Shown here: piece after piece, positions 23,742 through 37,047 of the stretch
Layout: every line of letters begins with the position of its first letter
Numbering within the stretch: position 1 is the stretch's first letter
Assembly: GCF_026212465.1 (NCBI RefSeq)
Contig: NC_080058.1
Span: forward strand, 1,325,501-1,389,500
Source of the DNA: Amaranthus tricolor
Taxonomy: Eukaryota > Streptophyta > Magnoliopsida > Caryophyllales > Amaranthaceae
Length of the DNA: 64,000 nt
Direction: 5' to 3'
The notes under the pieces: generated by a model
Database searches by the model: none
Told to the model about the DNA's origin: nothing
Seen by the model: the letters and a program-made list of their open reading frames with translations, nothing else
Made by a program: the position numbers and the translations under genes

Positions 23742-23976
23742 CTAACCATCTTACCATACAAGTGATCATGAACTTCAAAGCTAAGCTCACACTCGCGTTT
23801 AAACCCAAACACCCAATGCTTGTCTTCCTTAAGTAGGCATCCTTGACACATGTAAGACGATTCTCAATGGACAATTCCAGCCCTCTACTTTCACCCATAT
23901 GACAATGCCTATTCCAAACCGTCATATCCTGGTAACTAGTAGAAGCACTAACAGCAGAACTAAGCAGCGTAACACC

Positions 23977-24678
23977 CTAAAAGACATACAAGGATTTCAC
24001 CTTGACACCCCTAAGTATCAAATCCGAACCCTTAAAGACGCTCACTTCCCCATTGCTAAACTCACCCTTGAGCCCCAAATCATCTAAGGTCTCAAGCGAT
24101 ATCAAGTTTTTCTCCAATGCAGGAACATGCCTCACCTTAATCAAAGTAACCCTTCTCCCATCACTAGTCTGAAGTCTCATGGAACCAGTACCTACTACTT
24201 CACATGGAGTACCGTTAGCAATCGTAACTGAAGCCTCAAAACAAGACTCATAAGTATCAAACCAATCCTGACGAGGACTTATATGGAACAAACTACCAGA
24301 ATCTAGAATCCAGCTATCAACCAAATCACTAGACTCAACACAACTAATCAATGCTAAATCTTCCTCCGAATCATAGCTCTTGTTCTGTTTACTTTCGACT
24401 ACTGTGGCTTGAGATTTATTCTTTAATTCTGGACATTTAGATCTAAAATGTCCTGGATCCTGACAGTGATAACATATTATGGTCTTAGTGTTGCTAGATC
24501 CATCTCTTCTATTACAAGTATTCGACCTCATACCGTTACTATTGTTAGACTCCTTTTTCTTTCTAGAATTTCTACCCGACCTAACAACTAACTCACTGCC
24601 ATAATTCTCATTATCACCTGTCGCCTTTTGACGCAACTCCCTAGTATAAAGTGCTGCGTTCACTTCTTCTAGGGTCAA
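23977..24678 (-). pseudogene. Ty1-copia gag C-terminus and protease
   Basis: 233 codons open. A CCHC zinc knuckle (CYHCQDPGHFRSKC) precedes a retropepsin-type active site (WILDSGSLFHIS, with S-L-F where many copia proteases read A-S/C-x). A pre-integrase-like start (ILRGVKVKSLYVF) is cut by a stop. Upstream gag continues to about 25200 but is broken by stops (for example at 24679). Confidence 0.8.
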
Positions 24679-26019
24679 CTAGTCTTTGCCAACCACAAAA
24701 GACTTCACAAAGTTCTCATAACTATTCGGTAGAGAAACAAGCAATATTAACGCTGCATCCTCATCATCTATCTTAACTTCTAAATTACGCAAATCTAGTA
24801 AAATAGAATTAAGATTTTCTGGTGATCCCTTAATGGCGTACCTGACTGTTTCTTGAGGCTAAACAACCGCTATTTCAGTAGCAATTTGTTGGTTAAAGAT
24901 TTTGTCATGTATAGTGACTCCAATTTTAACCATAATTCTGCGGCCGTCTCCTGATCAACATCCTCCGTGATGATATGATCATCAAGACTTAGTAAGATGG
25001 TAGAATGGGCCTTCTCTTCCATCACTACTAACTGTTCATCAGTTCATCCGTCTCCAGATCCCGACGTAGATGCCGCACTCTTTGGGATCAACGGACGCCA
25101 AATCTGCAACTCTTTAATAACGCCTTCATCTTAATCTGCCATAGCCCAAAGCTATTCTTTCCATTAAATTTCTCAATCCTTATTGTAGAATCTCTTACCA
25201 TTGTTTCCTTCAAAAACTCTTCCTAGGATTAAACCTGAGCTCTTGATGCCAATTGTTGTGCGACAGCGGAAGCAAAGATCGAAAACAATAATGAAAGCAA
25301 TAAAGATTCAAACAAATAAAAAGAAGATCACACCGAGAAATTAACGTGGTTCACTATCAACGTGATAGCTACATCTACCGGCACCGAGAATAAACTTTTC
25401 ACTATAAACCGGGAGATTACAAGATGAACACGAGAAATCACAACAATGGCTCTCCAAGCTTTTTCTCTCTTAGATATCCTCAGTTTGTGTTTTGCATTGC
25501 ATCATATGCCCTAATTCTAATTACATGGGGCCTTTATATAGTATACCTCATAATATAAAGAAATTAGGGTTAAGAAAATACAAAAGAAACCGTCAAAAAC
25601 TAAGAGTAACCGGCCAAAAACGTGCCAAAACTAACTTCCCGCGAAAATCGCAATGCTCTGCACCCCGCGTAAAACTCCGGGGCCGGCGCACACCCTTCTG
25701 CCTGGCGACCTGCGTTATCCATTTCCCAAATCTTCATCCCATATAATGACTTGTTCGAGTCACTATATTTCAACAGTGCGTTTAATGCCTATGTACTTTT
25801 GGAGATTTGGAGATCGGCTTGTCAAAGTCAGGATCAGGACTCGGAACCTGGGATCCTGATCCATGACACATAGTCTTAACATATGAACCAAATATAAGAG
25901 CAAAAAAGTGAACCTTACAGTAAGAATGTAAAATGGATCTTCTTTTCTGATTCTATAATTACAAATGAATAGCATCAATGGTGTTCAAAATAGACTCGAC
26001 AACACAATATATACCCAAT

Positions 26020-26200
26020 CTTCTAATCGAATCCGATTCAAGCCGATTTCAAAAATGGATTGACAATTAGGTAAAATTCACATGGACACAAACTCGATTT
26101 TTAACCGACTCAAAACACCTAACCCAATCAACCGATAACCCGAATGAACACCTCTAAATAGCACTATATATGCTTATTGTTCACATTTCTTATAAGTTGT
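26020..26200 (+). repeat. Duplicated prohibitin flank, second copy, right part
   Basis: It matches 20200-20375 (TTCAAAAATGGA, GAATGAACACCTCT, GCTTATTGTTCACATTTCTTAT). Confidence 0.6.
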
Positions 26201-26733
26201 TTTCTGAGATAGAAAGAAACCAGAGTGAAGTACCTCACCATGTATTAATTGCAAGAGTTGGTTAATAGTTAGTCTACCTTGACTTAAAAGACTCTGAATC
26301 TCCTTAATTATGTGAGCAGCATCCCCTTTGCCCCACGTCCCCACCATAGAAATGGACTTGACTTTCTACGCTCTTGTTTTGGACTCATTCGATTAATCTT
26401 TTCATCTCATCAATGCATTTCTCTCAAACCTCCATAAAGCACACTTTTTCTCGACCCTTAAAAACACCCTTAAATTCATAGTCTTTCTAGTCAATGGATA
26501 TGCCCACATTCGATACTTGATAAATTATGTTCAATGAGCATATATTTGAAGCAAACAATAGTAGCATCATTTTTCCATAAAATTTTAGAATTAACATGCT
26601 GCTGGAAAGAAAAGGCATGTAATCAGGTACTCCATTTAAGTTGTTCTTATACTTATTTTGCTCCTTCATTTCATATGTATTATCATAGACATATTCTGTT
26701 GTTGAAAATGTATCCCAATCATGGATAAACAAA

Positions 26734-29022
26734 GTGCATTTAGATGATGGTGAGATCTATTCCTTTTTTGAATATTCTCAATCAAGAACTATCTTGTTCA
26801 GAGATACCACCTTTGATTCTAATGTTTCCTTCGGATTTGGGTTTGTGGAACAACAATTGTCATCTACCTCATCATTACTTTGCACATACAGACAAACTTC
26901 CAATGATAGAGGGTCTTACCCTCTAATAACTTGGTGTGCCAACAGAGATCATCCTGTTTAAGAGAACGCGACTCTTAATCTTACTTCGGAAGGAGATTTG
27001 GTGTTAAGAGATGCTGATGGAAGTTTTGTGTGGTCTACTAACACCTCTGGCCATTCAGTCAAGTACATGCAGTTAGATTGGCTTGGAAGCTTGAAGCTTT
27101 CAAATGCAAGACTTCAATGCATTTGGTTGTCATCTGACTATACCCCTCTGATACAATATATGCACTCTCTTCTGATTGGGATCATAATTATTACATTGGG
27201 AAGAAATTGAAGTCGAGCATATCAAGTACAAATTCTTGTACAGGAATCTTTACTGTTTCTTTTGAATCAGATGGTCTTCACGCTTATGTTGATTTAAAAA
27301 CTCCACAAGAATATTATTTTTTGGATAATCAAACCTTTATTGACTTACTTCGTCAGCATATATTTGTATTAACGTACATGCGTATTGAACCAGATGGGCA
27401 ACTTTATCTTTATAGACTTGAGTAATTCAACTTTCGTCTTGAATTTATTTGAGGATGGTATTTATGGCAAGTGTACACAAGAAACTTGTGGAGACTGTGG
27501 GATTTGCTTTTCTGACAGTAAGTGTTACTGTCCAATGAGGAACAATGATAGCATAGAATATTTTAAGCCAAAAGATGCCTTAAAACCCAACTTGGGTTGT
27601 AACCGTTTTACCTCTCTTTCTTGTCTGGATACTGATAATCTCCAGTCATTTTTAGAGTTGGTTAATGTCACCTACTTCGATACGTCTCCCTTTTTGATCG
27701 GAAAAGATGTTGAGAGCTGCAAAAGAGAGTGTTTGAGTAGTTGCTCGTGCAAGGCTGTCATCTTTCATTACTATGATGATCCCTTCTCAGGTAATTGTAC
27801 TCTACCTTCAGAAATATACACTTTGATGGATGTTTCTAATGTAAGTTTGAACTGTAATACTAATGCTTATATCAAAGTACAAAACACAAAGCAATTTACT
27901 ACAATGTCATCGTACACTCGAGTTTCAATCAAGAGAAAATTAGTGCTCTATGTTTCTGTTAGCTTAGTAGCTTTGATAATTTTCATCGGAGTATGTTTTT
28001 CTGTGTTGATACGAAGGAGAAAAAGTAGCAAAGACGTTGGTTTTTCTGATGATATAAATGTTGACACTGAGTCGATTCTCTTTTGAATCGCTGAAGTTTG
28101 CAACTCAAGACTTCAAAACAAGGCTTGGTCGAGGAGGGTTTGGGACTATTTTCGAAGGCACATTGGAAGATGGAACTAAAGTTGCCGTCAAACAATTAAA
28201 CTCATCAGGCCAAGGGAGAAAGGAATTTCTAGCAGAGGTGAATACAATAGGCAGCCTTCACCACTTCAATCTTGTGAGATTGATCGGATATTGCGATGAT
28301 GGATTCAACAGGCTTCTTGTCTATGAATACATGTGTAACGGATCACTAGAGAAGTGGATCTTCGAAACCAACATACCACATAGACTTACCTGGAACATCA
28401 GACGATGCATTATCAATGGTGTTGCAATATCTACACGAGCATTGCAAGTGGAATGTGATCCACTTCGATATCAAGCCTCAAAATATACTCCTAGATAAAG
28501 ATTTCAACATGATTTCAGACTTTGGTTTAGCGAAAATGGTAGACCGAGATCAAAGCCAAGTTATGACCATTGTACGAGGGATGCCAGGATACATGGCTCC
28601 CGAGTTGATCAGTGGTCACGCCATCTCTGTTAAGGTTGATGTCTACAGCTTTGGAGTAGTTCTGGAAATTGTGTGTGGACATAAAAATTGTTGGTTGTCA
28701 GAAGGCGATTGTCTTACCAACATGGTGAAGGCAAAGGCGGATTTAGATCAACTAACCAATCTTATTGATGAGCATGATCCTGATATGCAGCAAAACAAGG
28801 AAGAAATGATAAAAATGATGGAAGATTGCAATATGGTGCCTGCAGCCTCATTTTATTAGGCCAACAATGCCCATGGTGGTTAAAGTTTTGCAAGACCTTC
28901 CGAACATGGAAGCCATGAGTGATCTCAGCTATTTAACCATGTACAATGAGGCCGCCCCAATGGACGCAATTTGCAGTTTTTCAGTCCGTCCTATAGACTC
29001 AATTCTGTCTGGGCCTCGTTGA
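26734..29022 (+). pseudogene. G-type lectin S-receptor-like kinase (SD2-5 type), dead copy
   Basis: Domain remnants in order: bulb-type lectin (WCANRDHPV, stop at 26959, then DADGSFVWSTNTSGHSV), Cys-rich/PAN region (27440-27890, with CKRECLSSCSCKAVIF), a transmembrane helix (VLYVSVSLVALIIFIGVCF) and a kinase ([40 protein letters not shown]). The typical C-terminal end SVRPIDSILSGPR stops at 29020-29022. Reading frame changes near 27400, 28065, 28425 and 28860, plus the stop at 26959, break it at least five times. No introns, as usual for SD2-5 genes. Such kinases sit in the plasma membrane and act in stress or defence signalling; this copy cannot. Confidence 0.88.
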
Positions 29023-29357
29023 TGGGTACTGTTGTTTGGTGTTTCTGTGTTATATACAGTTTTAATTGTATTGCCGATTTAAACTGCTTTTTATTGATGT
29101 TATTACTTATTAGTTAAATATTTTACTAATTCAGTTCGATAATCAATGAATGTAACACAAATATATAATTTGTTATTACTTCTAGATAATGTTAATAAGT
29201 ACTCTTTTTAGTAACGAAATATATAATTTGTAATAATTTTGTAGTTTGCAAAGTCAATGATCAATGAATGAATCTTATATTTTAATTAATCATTATCTAG
29301 AAGTCTTAAGTCCTAACTTTATTGTGAAAATGATATATTTGTCAGCTAGTTACTCTT

Positions 29358-29490
29358 ATGAGAGGCTGTCTCTCAAAGAGACAACCTCAAAACAAAATGT
29401 CCAAATTTTTATTTTCTCTTTAATTTGTGTTAGATGGCCTATTTAGCTTATATATCTAATATGTTTTTCAAAGAGACCGTCTTTTACTCC
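29358..29490. repeat. Small inverted repeat with GAGAGNCTGTCTC ends
   Basis: GAGAGGCTGTCTCTCAAAGA on the left and CAAAGAGACCGTCTTTTAC on the right face each other about 100 bp apart. Related GAGACCGTCT words occur at 33310, 49745, 54475 and 54731. Probably an old MITE family. Confidence 0.4.
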
Positions 29491-29732
29491 CATTTGTACT
29501 AGCCATTTATCATATTGATGACAACTATAAAATGATCGTTATAGAGCTACAAGTAAATGTCTGTTAAGTGCTTATAAAGTATACTATCTATGTTCCACCA
29601 AATTTATGTGAATAGTGGTGGTCAGTGGATAGTGGTGATAAATATATAATGTTTCATGGATATGATTGCATAGTTAGGTATGAGGGTTATTTAATCACCG
29701 TTTCTTATCTGATTCTCCTCTCTATTACTCTC

Positions 29733-30322
29733 TTACAATTTCATTATATGGTTTAGAAGTTTGATTCCTTTATAATTTCTGCATACTTGTGCATCGCCTT
29801 TGTTTTTAAACAGCCGTATTAGTGTGCTATTCCTCCATTCTTCTGGTATCTTATGTGTCTTCAAGATAACATTAAAGAGGTTAGTCAGCCAACGAATGCG
29901 CTCTTCCCCTAAACCCCTCCACACCTCAATCTGAATATTATTTGGCCCAACTGCCTTTGTTCTCCCCATCTTTTTGAGAGCTTCTCCTACTTCCTCTATG
30001 GTAATATCACTCATTGACCCATAATCCTGTGGACTTTGGACGTTAAAAGTTTGTCTATCCTCCTCCTTTGTCCCTCTAGTCTTATTGAGCAGTTGAGAGA
30101 AAAACTTACGCCATCTTGTTTTTGATATCCTCCTGTCTCAAGAGAACTCGTCCTTCCTCTTCTTTGATGTATTTCATTGCCTTAAGTCTTGCTTCCACCT
30201 GGCCCTATTTCTTGCCAACTTAAAAATATGTTTCTCCCCCCTTTGGTATCAAGCTTCTGATAAAAGTCCTCATAAGCACGACTTTTACCTCTGCGACCGC
30301 TTTTTTTGCCGCCGCGCCAATA
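29733..30322 (-). mobile_element. RTE-type LINE, internal fragment
   Basis: On the minus strand it encodes the region just before and at the start of the RT domain (TIEEVGEALKKMGRTKAVGP, LTNLFNVILKTHKIPEEW, NSTLIRLFKNKGD). It is closely similar to 18060-18600 of the LINE above, with stops upstream of about 30014. Both ends of the LINE are missing. Confidence 0.85.
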
Positions 30323-31050
30323 AGGGTCCAAAACTGAGACTTTGGGGTAGGAATATAAAAAGCTCTTAGTTTGTTTGGGGAATTCAAATTAAGAAAGGTT
30401 AGGGAATGAGATCAAGGAAGAGAAAGTCTTAGAGAGGAAACTTGGTAACTCATTTGATACTTAAATAAGTTAATATGTAAAATATTTTTTCTATTAAAAA
30501 AATAAAGAATAATGAAACGATTTAGATCAAATGAATAAATATAATCAATATGTATGCAATTTTTTATCTATTTTAATCATTTTCTAAATAAGAATATAAG
30601 AAATTTATTTTCAATGTCTTATTCTCTAGTCTCTGAGTTCTCATTACTACCTCTTAAATTCACTTCAATTTTTAAAAAACGATCAAATAGCCTCTTATTC
30701 TCTTTGTCCCTTTTAATGTTGCTATATGATACATTCACAAAGTTACATTGTAATTTCCGCAATACAGGAAAATCAAATAAAAGAACCAATAAACTACAAA
30801 TAGATAAGACATAATCCCTCCTATTTATCTATTAGTCCCATTTAAATTTTGTCACTATTTAAAAAAAAACCAATAAACTATAAATAGATAAGCAAAATTA
30901 AAGAGGATGAGGCCCATAGTTTATGTTGACATGGGCCGAACTACTTTCATATACTCCTACTCCGCCAAAAAACACTAGAACAATTTAAATTTCATAATCT
31001 TTCTTTTTCTTGTTCTTCCAGAGAGGTTGAACCACGAAAATCTTCAAAAA
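30323..31050. other. Upstream region of POLD4, no other gene
   Basis: AT-rich. ATCCCTCCTATTTATCTATTAG near 30813 resembles one end of a Stowaway-type MITE. CAATAAACTA[C/T]AAATAGATAAG is repeated at about 30786 and 30870. The POLD4 promoter should lie just left of 31051. Confidence 0.4.
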
Positions 31051-32137
31051 ATGGCGACACCAAGAGTCGACATGAAAGGATATTACAAGCAGCAGAAAAA
31101 GAAGAATGCTTCTAAAATTTCTAAGCCTTCTACGAAATCTGGTAAAAAGAAGACGACTACTCCTTCTCAATCTCCTGCTCTTGTTTCTAACCATGGCTCC
31201 TTTGATCTGCAAGGTTCGTTTATTTTCATTACTTATTTCTGTTTTTCTGATTCTATAAAAAAAAATTCATTTGTTAAAATATTGCGATATTCTTCGTATA
31301 ACGAGTGTTGATCGACCGTGATTAAATTTTTCAATGAAAATTTTAAATTTTATAGAAAAGTTGTTTTTATTCCTATTATTCAAAATTTGCGGTGGCTAAT
31401 TGTGTGTCAAATTCAAGAAACATAAAATTAGGGTTTCTAAGTTAATAATTAGGGAATACGATATTGAAGTACCTTTTTCTAAACGATTAAGGATTTTTGA
31501 TTGTTGTGAAAGATTAACAATTTGATCGAAGGATTTACTTAATTCAAAAAATTTTTGTGAAGAAATTATTCCAATTTCCGCAATTCCAGGCCACAAATTA
31601 CATTTTTCTGGAAATTTACTAAAATTTTCTTTGATAGTCATTGTAATGGTGAATTTATACCAAAAAGATGAGTCTTTCTTCCGTTTTGGAATGTGATGAC
31701 TACAGAGCAGATTATGGTGTATTTGAATCAAAGCCGTTTCGAACATTTATGGACGATGAGCAGAGTATTGAACATAAACGTTATGAAAATATAAAAAAAA
31801 TTCACAATGTCATCTTTTAATAACTAGTTTAAATCTTAGTAAAAAATAATTGAAAATAATATTAATATTAATATTTAAAATTCTTGAAAAATATTCACTG
31901 GTTTATATTTTCCGATTCATCCAATCAATGTTTTACTTGTCAGATGATTATGATCCGAATGAGGAGGTGTTGAGGCAATTCGACATGAACGCAGCGTATG
32001 GACCTTGTATGGGTATGAGTAGACTTGATCGATGGAATCGTGCTGTAAAATTGGGAATGAATCCACCCAAAGAGATTGAAACGCTTTTGAAATCGAATGA
32101 GGTTCATGCTGAATCCTTGTGGAATGGTTTGGTTTAG
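31051..32137 (+). CDS. POLD4: DNA polymerase delta subunit 4 (small subunit, p12-like), 2 exons
   Basis: Exon 1 31051-31213 and exon 2 31944-32137 (donor GTTCGT, acceptor TTGTCAG; phase 1) give 357 nt, 118 aa. The C-terminal half carries the family core: LRQFDMNAAYGPCMGMSRLD, RWNRAVKLGMNPPKEIE and a final LWNGLV. The N-terminal third is Lys/Ser-rich and disordered-looking. Residues 5-12 (RVDMKGYY) fit a degenerate PCNA-binding box of the kind at the N-terminus of human p12. POLD4 is the smallest subunit of the replicative polymerase delta holoenzyme and stabilises it and its PCNA contact. Length is normal for plants and nothing is broken. Confidence 0.9.
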
Positions 32138-33302
32138 ACTTGTTAGATTATCATTTTGTGGTTTGTGTCATCTAAGAAGATACTTTCTTGCTCTTTGATT
32201 TTCAGCTTTCTCAGCTATTTATCACATTGATCCATCTGATATTAGTTCATGGTTGTAACATGTAATCTATTGACTGATGTAATCTTCCTTTCATACTGCA
32301 AAATTAAGGCAGCATCGTATCGATTGTATTGTAAAGATTTACAAATTTATCGAATCGGTATTACTCACATCGTTAAGGTGTAAATAAATTGTATCTTAAG
32401 TTGCTGTAAGTGTTATTTCGTGTTTAGGCCGATATTTCGCGGTACGGCAACTACATCATTTTCATTACCACATTATCGTATCTGTTACCGATGATCGTTA
32501 CCGCATCTTTGCACAATGATTTAGTTGTTATGCTTCTGAGTATTGTTGGAGCTCTGTTAATCTGATTGTTAGGTTAATTTTTGGAGTTTCAAATTATTGT
32601 ACTTGAGTCTGGATTCATCTGATTTGTGTATTTTAAATAAATATTTACTCGTTCAATCCTTCAAAACTTTGTGTATATTGATAATTACTCTAAGAATAAT
32701 TTAAACTCTGTCATGTATAGACTGTTTCACAGTGGGATGACCTCAAAACAAGAAATCTATAAGCTAAAAGTTTCTATTATTAAGTTATTTAACCTAACTA
32801 TGAGGCATGTCTCATGGTGACATCATCTCATAGAAAAATTTATGTAATGTGAAAACTATAAACATTAAAATAAACATTAAAATAGAATTAGTCAAAAACA
32901 TATAGGAATTATAATTAATATTCATTTAAAAATTTTAAAACAAAGTTAGTAATAAATAATGTGATCCTCCTATATTTACACTAACTTTTGAAAAAAAGCA
33001 CAAAAATTAGGATGATCAAGATTTATTTTGTCTAACAAATATTTTGTAGGTAAAAAATTCTTTATGGAGAGAGCATTAGAAGCTACTCTTTGTTTAATAC
33101 TCAACTCAACACTTGGTGTGTTTGGAAATTAATATTTAATTTGTAAATTTTAAATTAAACCAACTCCCTTGTTTGAAAAAATTTAAATTCTAAATTAGAA
33201 TTCGATGTTCAATCAATTTTAACCTTTTCTGAAACATCCCAACAATTGAAATTGTAAATCGACAGCCCAATTTATGTCAAAATTCATAAATTTTATTATA
33301 GA
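32138..33302. other. POLD4 3' region and AT-rich intergenic sequence
   Basis: No coding region seen. The POLD4 3'UTR is expected at the left. 32690-32830 contains a decayed GTCTCATGGTGA-type repeat. Confidence 0.5.
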
Positions 33303-34145
<843 letters not shown>

Positions 34146-35160
34146 AAGTAAAAATTTGTAATTATTATGAGACCATGTTATTGTGAGAAGCAATCCGTTG
34201 AGAGGCTAAATAAGTTCACTCATACAAATTTAAAAAAAAAATATGAATAAAAAAATTGTGTTTTGAAAAAATCTGATCCTTTAACCTCTTTCACTTATGG
34301 TTCTCACCATTTTAACTTTGTCAACTCATTTTTATTGTTATTACACTTTTGGATTTATCAACGTCTTTTACATTGATCGCCGCCTTTGTAGGTGGTTTAA
34401 CAACAATGTTAGGCACAGACATTTGTACGAAAAAGTTTTCGACCAAAATTTACTCAAATATCTACAAGAATTGAAATGTAAATTAGAAAATATTTTTGTT
34501 CCAAATATTGATTTTATATTTTAAATTTAGTATTTGTGATTCTATAATTTGAATTTTGGTATTTCATGTAAATTCTAAATTTCTAAAAGCAATCTAATGA
34601 TTTTTATAGAGGTGGTAATTTCCTTAATTTTATTTATTATTTTAGAATTTCAAAAATCAATTGCACTCAAAAAAATCTAAATAAAGAAAACTAACTAATA
34701 ATTATTCATTATCAAAAAATATTTGTATTTCAGTCCAAAACATGAAATATAATAAAAAGTGATTGAGAAAATAATATGATACCTGATTTAAGAGTTAAAT
34801 GATAATAATAATAGCCCGAAATATAAGATGAGACGATTCTTCCAACATATAAACTTCATGTCCTGTAATTACGAGGGAAGACTAATCCAGAGGTGATTTC
34901 CTCAAAATTCCTTTCAAAGTTCAAATTAGTCCGAGATGATGATATGAAGATTAGACAGAAAGTGGGGTATATATAGCTGTCTTTTTTAAGGTTATAGGAT
35001 TTATCCCTAGATAGTGGAAAAGTAGGGTTAGCGATAGAATAAATGAATAGTTAATTTAGGTAGTGACAGAGAGAAGTGATAGTTAGTGGACAATAGTGGG
35101 TAATTAGAGTTTTAATTTTAGGGTTTATTTGACCCATAATAATATAAATTTAGTTAGTTA
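34146..35160. other. AT-rich intergenic, no gene seen
   Basis: A 75-codon open frame at 34297-34524 has no recognisable motif. Nothing else is supported. Confidence 0.5.
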
Positions 35161-35438
35161 CTCTCTCTTATTCACTTTAAGAGTCTCATTTGACTTTTTA
35201 CGGATATTAAGGAGAGTTAAAAGTGGGACTCTAAGGGTAGGAAAAAGAGTGATATTATGGGTTTTTTAATGTAAGGGAGGAAAATTAGTATGGATAATGG
35301 GGAGTATAATTGAAAATAGGATAAATTTACTAAGGGCATAAAATTCAAAAATCCATACCAAAAATAAAAATGGGATAATTAAAGTGACTTGACCATAAAA
35401 GAAAATGGCCTGGGACACATAAGCTGGGTAGGAGGGAG
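35161..35438. mobile_element. Stowaway-type MITE
   Basis: 278 bp between TA dinucleotides (35159-35160 and 35439-35440). The left end CTCTCTCTTATTCAC and right end GGTAGGAGGGAG (inverted CTCCCTCCTACC) resemble the CTCCCTCC-type ends of Stowaway (Tc1/mariner) MITEs. Non-coding. Confidence 0.6.
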
Positions 35439-35440
35439 TA

Positions 35441-36854
35441 TATTTTATATCTTTTTGAAAAAAATATATCTTATTAATCGGACGTTTTCTAATACATATA
35501 AAAATATAATGAATGATATAATCATTGTTTATTTTTTTATTTGTAGCATCTTCATCCAAGATTTGTTCTTAATCATAGTCTTCAATCTCTTCATTACGTG
35601 TGGTCGCTCAGGTATTTTATCTAGCCCTTTGTCTTTTTAATAAAAATCAAAATTTTTATGTACCTTACTATTCTGTGATATTGTTTACCTATGTTTTATT
35701 ATTATTGTTTACCTATGTTTACCTATGTTTTAACTAAAATATTTATTATTATTATTATTCATATAGTCATATGTAAATTGTCTAAAATTAGAGAAAGAGG
35801 AGAAGAATTTGATAATTTCCCAATTATTGTAACTTAAGATGTGTATAAATGGAATAAAAGACAAACCTTATGAACTAATTAAGATGTGGATTTGTTTTTA
35901 TATTATGTATATATGTTAATTAACACATTAATTACTTATCTAATTTTTTTTGACACCTTCAAAATAAATTAGTTTATGTCTTGAATTGAGATCAATTCCT
36001 TACCATAGAAAATAAAACTACTCAGTATATAGATATTAATAAAAAAGATAAAATAAATAATTAAATAATAAATTTAGACATCAAACATAAATTAAAGAGC
36101 ATAACATAAAGAATTAAAAACAAAAGCAATAAAATAAAGAAAATCTACTTAAAATTTAATAACAAAAAACCATACCAAACTAAGTAGAACGAAGAATAAA
36201 TGATGTAGAAAGAAATAAAATTAGATTTGACTGAGAAACGAATTCATAACTATAAGTTTAAGATTAAGGTCAAAGGAAAAAAACTACATAAGTGAAAAAA
36301 TAAATATTATGTAAAAATGAAATTAAAAAAACCAAAGGGAGGGAGGAAAAAAAAAACTTAAAATTCCCTATTAAATTAATTAAACTAAAATTATCATCGG
36401 AATATGATGACACAGTGATAAATTAATATGGCAAGAACGAAGTATTTTTCACAAACTCAAGATATAACATAAAAAATTATTTTTCTAATTAAATATTTTC
36501 CAAATTTTGAATCTTGCGCTTAGACCCGAACACCATTTTGCATCTCGATGCGCCTTGTGCCTTTTTAAATAATAGTTGTTGTAATATCAAATAAGGGCTG
36601 AAGCCATGAGATATTTTTTGGATCAATTTAATGTGCAATTTCTTAAACACCTTTTCAAAGTGACTAGTATCGGTTTATTAAATTTGACAACTTTTACGAC
36701 CCGAGCAATATGATATATGTAGTACTTGTTTTAGCACTATTTTGTATACCCTTTATACGAAGGAGAACAAAAAGAAGGGAAAGGGGTAAGAAGGGAGAGT
36801 GCACTTTGTTTGTTTAGAAGGAAGGAACGGAAAATGGAAGGAAAATTTACTCAT
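35441..36854. other. AT-rich intergenic, no gene seen
   Basis: Over a kilobase of low-complexity AT-rich sequence with A-rich purine runs near 36300-36360. No feature supported. Confidence 0.5.
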
Positions 36855-36859
36855 ATTTT

Positions 36860-37047
36860 TGTTGGGATGAGTTATCCCACATCGATAAATTAAAAATGGT
36901 GTGCACGCTTTATAAGCTATTAGAGACCTTCTTCCCATTGCCATATGGTTTTGGGATGGTATATATCTCCTTGGCTTATGAAGTGTGTGCACTTGTGTCC
37001 CCCCGTTAATATGCTGGCATTTACAATAAGTCCAGCCTAATTTAACA
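36860..37047 (+). mobile_element. TRIM family B solo LTR, target duplication ATTTT
   Basis: 188 bp from TGTTGGGATGAGTTATCCCA to CTAATTTAACA, with ATTTT on both sides (36855-36859 and 37048-37052). It contains the CCCACATCG block and a TTTATAAGC box. It matches the LTR of the copy at 50317-50652, in inverse orientation. A solo LTR with intact duplication implies LTR-LTR recombination. Confidence 0.85.

Larger units (their letters stand above)
21841..25775 (-). mobile_element. Ty1-copia retrotransposon, internally collapsed, target duplication GTGCG
   Basis: LTRs 21841-22396 and 25254-25775 (about 556 and 522 bp, differing by indels) bound the element. GTGCG is repeated exactly at 21836-21840 and 25776-25780. 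Transcription is on the minus strand. After the 5' LTR comes the primer site TTGGCATCAAGAGCTC, and before the 3' LTR the polypurine tract CAAGGTGGAGAT. gag and protease remain at about 25200-23977; integrase, RT and RNase H survive only as condensed, rearranged scraps at 23741-22600. At 3.9 kb it is about 1 kb short of usual copia elements and cannot be autonomous. It interrupts the second copy of the duplicated prohibitin flank. Confidence 0.95.

Noticed and set aside
34297..34524. A small 75-residue gene
   Set aside because: No motif, no splice partner, AT-rich codons; a chance open frame.
36860..37047. A Cassandra-type element with a 5S-derived promoter
   Set aside because: No 5S rRNA-like A-box/C-box sequence could be read in the LTR; only generic TRIM features.
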